Part shown: one piece after another, positions 59,181-64,000 of the stretch
Layout of the letters: every line of letters begins with the position of its first letter
Numbering within the stretch: position 1 is the first letter of the stretch
Source of the DNA: [Pasteurella] mairii
Lineage (GTDB): Bacteria > Pseudomonadota > Gammaproteobacteria > Enterobacterales > Pasteurellaceae
Reading direction: 5' to 3'
NCBI GenBank assembly: GCA_900454475.1
Contig: UGSS01000002.1
Location: 372,001 to 436,000, forward strand
Length of the DNA stretch: 64,000 nucleotides
Made by a program: the position numbers and the translations under genes
The notes under the pieces: model-generated
Databases searched by the model: none
Seen by the model: only the letters and a program-made list of their open reading frames with translations
Told to the model about the DNA's origin: nothing

Positions 59181-61688
59181 TTGAATTATGATCTAAATAA
59201 AGCAAGGCTCGATGTAGCGTATTTGGATAATTTGCGTTTTGAACGCACTCTATCTGGATCCAGTGCTGAATTTCAGCAAGTTTTCCAATTAATTACCTTG
59301 TTATTGCATATCAATCATCCTGCGTTGCCTGGCTATATTGAAAAGGCACCGCAAGGGATCGCTGACTTTAATTTATCCCCATACCAAAAAAATTATCTTA
59401 CCAGTAAACTATCCACTGCCGAATTGGTTCCACTACAGCGCGAAATCAATGATAAAAGTGACCGCACTTCTGCTGCAATTTTGGGCGTTTATGTGATGGG
59501 GAGCGTTGCGTCGGTCAGCCAAACCTCCATGTCTGATTTGGATATTTGGGTTTGTCAGCGCGAAGGGCTTTGCCGAGAAGCCCGCGAGTTACTCAAACAA
59601 AAACAAACTGTGTTGCAACAATGGGCAATGGTGCTTGGGATTGATATTAATCTTTATTTAATTGATCAAAAACGCTTTCGCAGTTTCCGCTATGCCGATC
59701 CATTAACTGCAGAAAATTGTGGTTCGGCACAATATATGCTGCTGCTGGATGAATTTTATCGCACCGTCATTCGTTTAGCGGGCAAACCGTTATTGTGGTT
59801 ACATCTTGCAGTAGCAGATGAGCATTTGTATGAAACAGAAGTGGCGCGTCTGATTGACGAAAAACAACTTGATCCTAATGATTGGGTGGATTTTGGTGGG
59901 TTGGGCGCCTTTTCAGCCAATGAATATTTTGGTGCCAGCTTATGGCAATTGTACAAAGGTATTGATGCGCCTTATAAATCAGCGTTAAAAATCTTGTTGC
60001 TGGAAATGTATTCCAGCGAGTATCCTCACACGCATTTAATTGCGCAAGAATTTAAACAACGTTTATTAAAAGGCGATCGGGATTATCATTTTGATGCCTA
60101 TTTAACCATGCTTGAACGCGTGACCCGCTATTTAATTAACGGAAAAGAATTTAAACGTTTGGCGTTTGCGCGTTTGTGTTTTTATGTTAAAGCAACGGAT
60201 TATGGCGAACATCGTCCGCAATTCAATTGGCGTTTGGATTATTTGCAAAAATTGGTGAAAGAATGGGGCTGGTCGGAGAAATTAATTGAAGATTTGAATC
60301 AACGTTCCCGCTGGAAAATTAAACGCGTTAAAGAAAATCATGATGATTTAATTCAATTTTTAATGTTCAGTTATCGTCATTTGGTGTATTTTGCTCGCAA
60401 ATATAAAGTGAATTCCAGCATTATGCCACAAGATTTATCCATCTTAACGCGCAAACTTTACACTGCATTTGAAGAGTTACCGGGCAAAATTACCTTGCTT
60501 AATTCGACGATTTCCGCCAATTTGAGTGAGCAATCGTTGACCTTTATTGAAGTGAAAAATAATCGCTTTTTCAAAGACGGTTGGTATTTGGTTAATCAAG
60601 TGCCCACCATTGAAAGTTTTGCCACACCGCGCAATGTGGAATACGCCGAGAGTTTGAATAAATTGGTGGCGTGGGCATATTTTAATCGTGTGCTAACGCC
60701 GGCAACCCAACTTTATATTTCCAGCAAAAACGTCAGCTTGGATACGTTGCGTAAATTTGTGACTGATTTACGTTTGTCGTTCCCGAATTCGTTGACGTCG
60801 GCGAGCAATGAAGAATTGAGTCATTCTTGTGAAATTCGTGATTTAGTGGTGACGGTGAATTTATCTGCTGATCCGACGAAAAATTTATTACAAGCAAAAT
60901 CTAATATTGTTCCGAGCGATTTATTTAGCTTTGGACCGGCGGAAGAAAGTTTGGTCGGTAGTATTGATTTAACTTATCGTAATGTTTGGAATGAAATTCG
61001 TACCTTGCATTTTGAAGGCGCTAATGCGATTTTATTGGCACTGAAAGTATTATCCAATAAAGTCTCAAGAGGCTCAACGCCACCACGTGTGGTGAACGTT
61101 TTTTGTTATAGCCAACATTATCGGATGACATTGCGTAATATTGTGACCGCACTTATTAATAAATGCTTGAGTATTCAAATCGGTACTAGTGATGTGCCAC
61201 AAAATAATACCTTGCGTGTGGCAGGGAAAAACTGGCAATTCTTTTTTGAAGAGCGCGGGTTAAGTTTGCAAGAATTGCATAATGCTCAACCGCGGGATAA
61301 GCAAGAATTTGATATTGCATTGCAAGGGACAATCGAAGAGCAAGAGGCAATCGCGCTTGCCAATGAAAAACATTATCCTTATGAAATTGATGCGTTTGCG
61401 AGCGAAGGATTTTTGCAATTTTTCTTTGAGGATAATCCGAATAAATCCTTTAATGTCTATATCTTAGACGAAGCAAACCATATTGAAATTTATCGCCATT
61501 GCGAAGGCTCAAAAGAACAAAAAATCCGCGAAATAAACCATATTTATCAGTCTGCCGGCTTGGAGGGTTGCGGTAATCCGTATAAAATTGTACAACGTAA
61601 TTTTAATTATCCGCAATTTTATCAATTATTGCCGGAGGGGGACGGTGTAAAAATCGTACCATTTTATAGCCGATTGGCATTGTCATAA
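59181..61688 (+). CDS. cyaA: Class I adenylate cyclase
   Basis: An 835-residue cytosolic enzyme making cAMP. The catalytic N-terminal half contains the nucleotidyltransferase motif GSVASVSQTSMSDLDIWVC (GS and DxD), and the regulatory C-terminal half responds to PTS state in relatives. The start is a TTG with AGGAT 4-5 nt upstream. E. coli cyaA also begins with TTG, which keeps expression low. cAMP made here would act with CRP at the afuA and manX sites in this window. Confidence 0.94.
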   Translation: MNYDLNKARLDVAYLDNLRFERTLSGSSAEFQQVFQLITLLLHINHPALPGYIEKAPQGIADFNLSPYQKNYLTSKLSTAELVPLQREINDKSDRTSAAILGVYVMGSVASVSQTSMSDLDIWVCQREGLCREARELLKQKQTVLQQWAMVLGIDINLYLIDQKRFRSFRYADPLTAENCGSAQYMLLLDEFYRTVIRLAGKPLLWLHLAVADEHLYETEVARLIDEKQLDPNDWVDFGGLGAFSANEYFGASLWQLYKGIDAPYKSALKILLLEMYSSEYPHTHLIAQEFKQRLLKGDRDYHFDAYLTMLERVTRYLINGKEFKRLAFARLCFYVKATDYGEHRPQFNWRLDYLQKLVKEWGWSEKLIEDLNQRSRWKIKRVKENHDDLIQFLMFSYRHLVYFARKYKVNSSIMPQDLSILTRKLYTAFEELPGKITLLNSTISANLSEQSLTFIEVKNNRFFKDGWYLVNQVPTIESFATPRNVEYAESLNKLVAWAYFNRVLTPATQLYISSKNVSLDTLRKFVTDLRLSFPNSLTSASNEELSHSCEIRDLVVTVNLSADPTKNLLQAKSNIVPSDLFSFGPAEESLVGSIDLTYRNVWNEIRTLHFEGANAILLALKVLSNKVSRGSTPPRVVNVFCYSQHYRMTLRNIVTALINKCLSIQIGTSDVPQNNTLRVAGKNWQFFFEERGLSLQELHNAQPRDKQEFDIALQGTIEEQEAIALANEKHYPYEIDAFASEGFLQFFFEDNPNKSFNVYILDEANHIEIYRHCEGSKEQKIREINHIYQSAGLEGCGNPYKIVQRNFNYPQFYQLLPEGDGVKIVPFYSRLALS

Positions 61689-61703
61689 TGATTTGGAGGG
61701 GAT

Positions 61704-62333
61704 ATGTCAGATAAAATTAAAGTGATCATCATAGATGATCATCCATTAATGCGTAGAGGAATTAGACAATTATTAGAATTACAAAACGCATTTGATGTAG
61801 TTGGGGATGCCGGTAGTGGAACGGAGGGCATTCATTTAGCGTTACAAACTTCGCCAGATTTGGTGATTTTAGATTTAAATATGAAAGGCTTATCCGGGTT
61901 GGATACGTTAAAAGCGCTGCGTACAGAAGGGGTGGATGCGCGTATTGTGATTTTAACCGTTTCCGATGCGAAAAATGATATTTTTACTTTAGTTGATGCT
62001 GGTGCGGATGGCTATTTGTTGAAAGACAGTGAACCGGATACCTTATTATCACAATTGCAACGCATTGCGCAAGGCGAGGTGATTTTAAGCGATTCCATCA
62101 AGGATTTGCTGTTGGAAAAACGTCCGGTAGAAGAGCCTATGAAGTTATTAACTGATCGCGAAAGGGATGTGCTGCGTTTAATTGCGACTGGCTTATCCAA
62201 TAAACAAATTGCTGTGCAATTGTTTATCTCGGAAGAAACAGTCAAAGTGCATATTCGCAATTTATTGCGTAAGTTAAATGTGCATTCCCGCGTGGCAGCA
62301 ACAGTATTATATTTTCAGCAACAAGGCGTATAA
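61704..62333 (+). CDS. narP: Nitrate/nitrite response regulator NarP
   Basis: A 209-residue two-component regulator. The receiver domain has the acidic pocket IIDDHPLMRRG, phospho-acceptor Asp in LVILDLNMKG (about residue 58) and the Lys in LLKDSEPD. A LuxR-type DNA-binding domain follows (LTDRERDVLRLIATGLSNKQ, then SEETVKVHIRNLLRKLN). The sequence matches the NarL/NarP group, and in this family of organisms NarP is the usual single member. The cognate sensor is not in the window. GGAGGGG is 4 nt before ATG. Confidence 0.9.
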   Translation: MSDKIKVIIIDDHPLMRRGIRQLLELQNAFDVVGDAGSGTEGIHLALQTSPDLVILDLNMKGLSGLDTLKALRTEGVDARIVILTVSDAKNDIFTLVDAGADGYLLKDSEPDTLLSQLQRIAQGEVILSDSIKDLLLEKRPVEEPMKLLTDRERDVLRLIATGLSNKQIAVQLFISEETVKVHIRNLLRKLNVHSRVAATVLYFQQQGV

Positions 62334-62348
62334 CCCTATTAAAAAATG

Positions 62349-62417
62349 ACCGCACTTTTTTGGTTTTATCTGTCAAGGGGACCGCTGGTGAAACTGAAAA
62401 AAGTGCGGTATTTTTTT
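62349..62417 (+). terminator. Uptake-signal inverted pair after narP
   Basis: ACCGCACTTTTTT (62349-62361) and AAAAAAGTGCGGT (62397-62409) pair perfectly and are followed by a T run. They end narP and face the converging yggS gene. Confidence 0.8.
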
Positions 62418-62423
62418 TACTGA

Positions 62424-63128
62424 TTATTGTGCATCATATTGGCGTTCGCCGAAAATGGCAGTGCCAATTCTTACCATGGTTGAACCGCATTTTATGGCGC
62501 TTGCCATATCATTGCTCATGCCCATTGACAGTGTGTCGATCGGCAATTGTGGAAATTGCTGTTGTAATTGTTGGAACAGCGCTAACATTTGCGCGAACGC
62601 CTTTTCTTGTTCAGCTGGATCGTTGCTGGCTTGCGGAATTGCCATCAGTCCGCGCAAACATAAGTGCGGTAAATTTTCCACGTGTTTTGCTAATGCTAAC
62701 ATCTCTTGTGGTGCAATACCCGATTTGCTTTCTTCATTGCTAATATTAATTTGAATTAGCACATTTAGCGGCTTTTTATAATGCGGACGTTGTTCGTTGA
62801 GACGATCAGCGATTTTGGCGCGATCTAAGGTTTGCATCCAATCAAAATTTTCCGCCACAAGACGAGATTTATTGGATTGCAAGGGACCGATAAAATGCCA
62901 TTCTAAGGCAATTTGTTGCTGCTCAAAATAATGAATTTTTTCGACGCCTTCTTGCACATAATTCTCGCCAAAGGCGATTTGACCGGCTTGATAGGCTTGC
63001 AAAATATCGGCTACGGGTTTGGTTTTGCTGACCGCCAATAATTTGACACTTTGCGGATCTTTTTGAGTGTGCTCACAAATTTGTTTTATGTGCTGGTAAA
63101 CAGTGACTAAATTTTCTTTTATTTGCAT
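62424..63128 (-). CDS. yggS: PLP homeostasis protein (YggS/PLPBP family)
   Basis: A 234-residue alanine-racemase-fold protein that binds pyridoxal phosphate without enzymatic activity and keeps its free level steady. LLAVSKTKPVADILQAYQAG (PLP lysine), AFGENYVQEGVEKI, WHFIGPLQSNKSRL and SMGMSNDMASAIKCGSTMVR with IGTAIFGER are the family signatures. It converges on narP, and the uptake-signal pair between them can end both. Confidence 0.94.
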   Translation of the reverse strand: MQIKENLVTVYQHIKQICEHTQKDPQSVKLLAVSKTKPVADILQAYQAGQIAFGENYVQEGVEKIHYFEQQQIALEWHFIGPLQSNKSRLVAENFDWMQTLDRAKIADRLNEQRPHYKKPLNVLIQINISNEESKSGIAPQEMLALAKHVENLPHLCLRGLMAIPQASNDPAEQEKAFAQMLALFQQLQQQFPQLPIDTLSMGMSNDMASAIKCGSTMVRIGTAIFGERQYDAQ

Positions 63129-63253
63129 GACTAGTATTACCCGTGATTATGATATTGGAGTATTAAGTATTTGGGGTTAGGAAAAATAATTTTACCTGAA
63201 ATAGACTAGATTGAGAAAAATTTATGAAAAAAAACGATTTTTTTATTTTCTAT

Positions 63254-63282
63254 TTGACAATGATGTAAAATTTCGGTATTTC
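63254..63282 (+). promoter_or_regulatory. Promoter of the thr operon
   Basis: TTGACA (63254-63259, perfect), then 17 bp and TATTTC. The -10 is weak, but location and distance to the leader peptide (about 40 bp) fit. Confidence 0.5.
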
Positions 63283-63322
63283 TAACATACATTCTATTTG
63301 TAACGTATTAGTAAGACAGATT

Positions 63323-63391
63323 ATGGCACAACGTACGACCTTCGCAACCATTATTATGATGACCATTATTATGCTTAATGGAGCGGGTTAG
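63323..63391 (+). CDS. thrL: thr operon leader peptide
   Basis: A 22-residue peptide, MAQRTTFATIIMMTIIMLNG plus two residues, with four Thr and four Ile codons among its first 16. Ribosome stalling at these codons when charged tRNA-Thr or tRNA-Ile is scarce would prevent formation of the terminator at 63415 and allow thrA transcription. Confidence 0.88.
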   Translation: MAQRTTFATIIMMTIIMLNGAG

Positions 63392-63414
63392 TGCGTTAAA
63401 AAAGGAATACACCG

Positions 63415-63445
63415 AACCCGCATTTTATCAAATGCGGGTTTTTTT
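63415..63445 (+). terminator. Attenuator of the thr operon
   Basis: AACCCGCATTT-TATC-AAATGCGGGTT followed by a T run, 24 bp behind thrL and 41 bp before thrA. Confidence 0.9.
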
Positions 63446-63486
63446 ATGATAAATTTTAAAAATTCACAACATCTTAGGAGATTATT

Positions 63487-64000
63487 ATGCGCGTACTTAA
63501 ATTTGGAGGAACATCATTAGCCAACCCGGAACGCTTTTCACAAGCCGCCCAATTGATTGAACAGGCTCATTTGGAAGAACAAGCGGCAGGTGTTTTATCC
63601 GCGCCCGCCAAAATCACTAACCACCTCGTTGCCCTTTCTGAAAAAGCGAGTTTAAACCAGCCTACTGACAATCATTTTAACGAAGCCTTAGACATTTTCT
63701 ATAATATTATTAATGGATTACATCAAGAAAATAGCAATTTTGATTTAGCCGGGACCAAGGCATTGATTGATGCTGAATTTGCCCAAATTGAAGGGCTTTT
63801 GGCGGAAATTCGTCAAAATGGTAAAGTGGAAGATGCGGTTAAGGCAACCATTGATTCTCGTGGCGAAAAATTATCTATCGCCATGATGAAAGCGTGGTTT
63901 GAAGCCCGTGGATATGAAGTGACCTTAATTAATCCGGTCGAAAAATTGTTAGCCCATGGCGGTTATTTGGAATCGTCTGTGGATATTGAAGCATCTACCC
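63487..64000 (+). CDS. thrA: Aspartokinase I / homoserine dehydrogenase I (partial)
   Basis: The first 171 codons of the bifunctional enzyme that catalyses the first and third steps of threonine synthesis. The start MRVLKFGGTSLANPERFSQA with the KFGGTS substrate-binding motif, then VLSAPAKITNHLVALSEKA, is characteristic of ThrA. The rest lies beyond the right edge. AGGAG lies 6 nt before ATG. It is controlled by thrL and the attenuator. Confidence 0.93.
   Translation, partial: MRVLKFGGTSLANPERFSQAAQLIEQAHLEEQAAGVLSAPAKITNHLVALSEKASLNQPTDNHFNEALDIFYNIINGLHQENSNFDLAGTKALIDAEFAQIEGLLAEIRQNGKVEDAVKATIDSRGEKLSIAMMKAWFEARGYEVTLINPVEKLLAHGGYLESSVDIEAST

Overview
The window is a bacterial chromosome segment from the family Pasteurellaceae. 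About 35 copies of the 9-bp DNA uptake signal AAGTGCGGT (or its complement) are scattered through it, often as inverted pairs that double as terminators. Gene neighbourhoods match Haemophilus/Pasteurella/Aggregatibacter/Basfia: afuABC-udk-dcd-asmA-like-sotB, hflKC, hemCDXY divergent from cyaA, and manXYZ. The species cannot be fixed from this sequence.

Layout. 1-25041 is mostly core: an O-antigen-ligase-type gene (cut by the left edge), pepB, ndk, metK with a MetJ-type operator, sprT, an opacity-type porin, htpG, a phosphopantetheinyl transferase, hflKC, a decayed IS3-family element, afuABC (sugar-phosphate ABC importer, often labelled iron transporter), udk, dcd, an AsmA-like gene, sotB, and a lactate permease followed by lutABC. 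25205-35091 is a Mu-like transposable prophage cut down to about 9.9 kb. Both ends are recognisable and flanked by the direct repeat TAGC(T). It keeps a repressor, ner, mor, a lysis cassette with a probable overlapping spanin pair, a tail fibre with its assembly gene, and a D12 adenine methylase. It has lost the MuA catalytic core, MuB and all head and tail genes. One deletion fused a DUF1804-type gene in frame to the tail fibre. 35194-37716 encodes a ZnuD-like TonB-dependent receptor.

38072-48194 is an integrated P4/PICI-like phage satellite of about 10.1 kb in the 3' end of a tRNA-Asp gene. From the tRNA inwards it carries: a P4-type integrase; an operon of an AlpA regulator, a coiled-coil protein, a P2 gpN-like major capsid protein and a small protein; a lone AT-rich gene with a probable DNA-binding C-terminus; and a replication operon of a second AlpA, an Ogr/Delta zinc finger, an Icd-like protein, three small genes and a DUF927 helicase/primase. 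The replication operon ends in an iteron-rich, AT-rich presumed origin. The left junction looks like an attP (arm-core-arm) rather than a chromosome/element junction, which suggests a former tandem insertion.

48181-64000 is core again: two tRNA-Asp genes, dnaQ/rnhA, manA, a UPF0266 gene, manXYZ behind two CRP-type sites, hemCDXY, cyaA, narP, yggS, and the thr leader, attenuator and start of thrA (cut by the right edge). CRP-type sites at afuA and manX, with cyaA in the same window, suggest cAMP control of sugar uptake. The capsid-encoding satellite is the most promising candidate for a little-described system.
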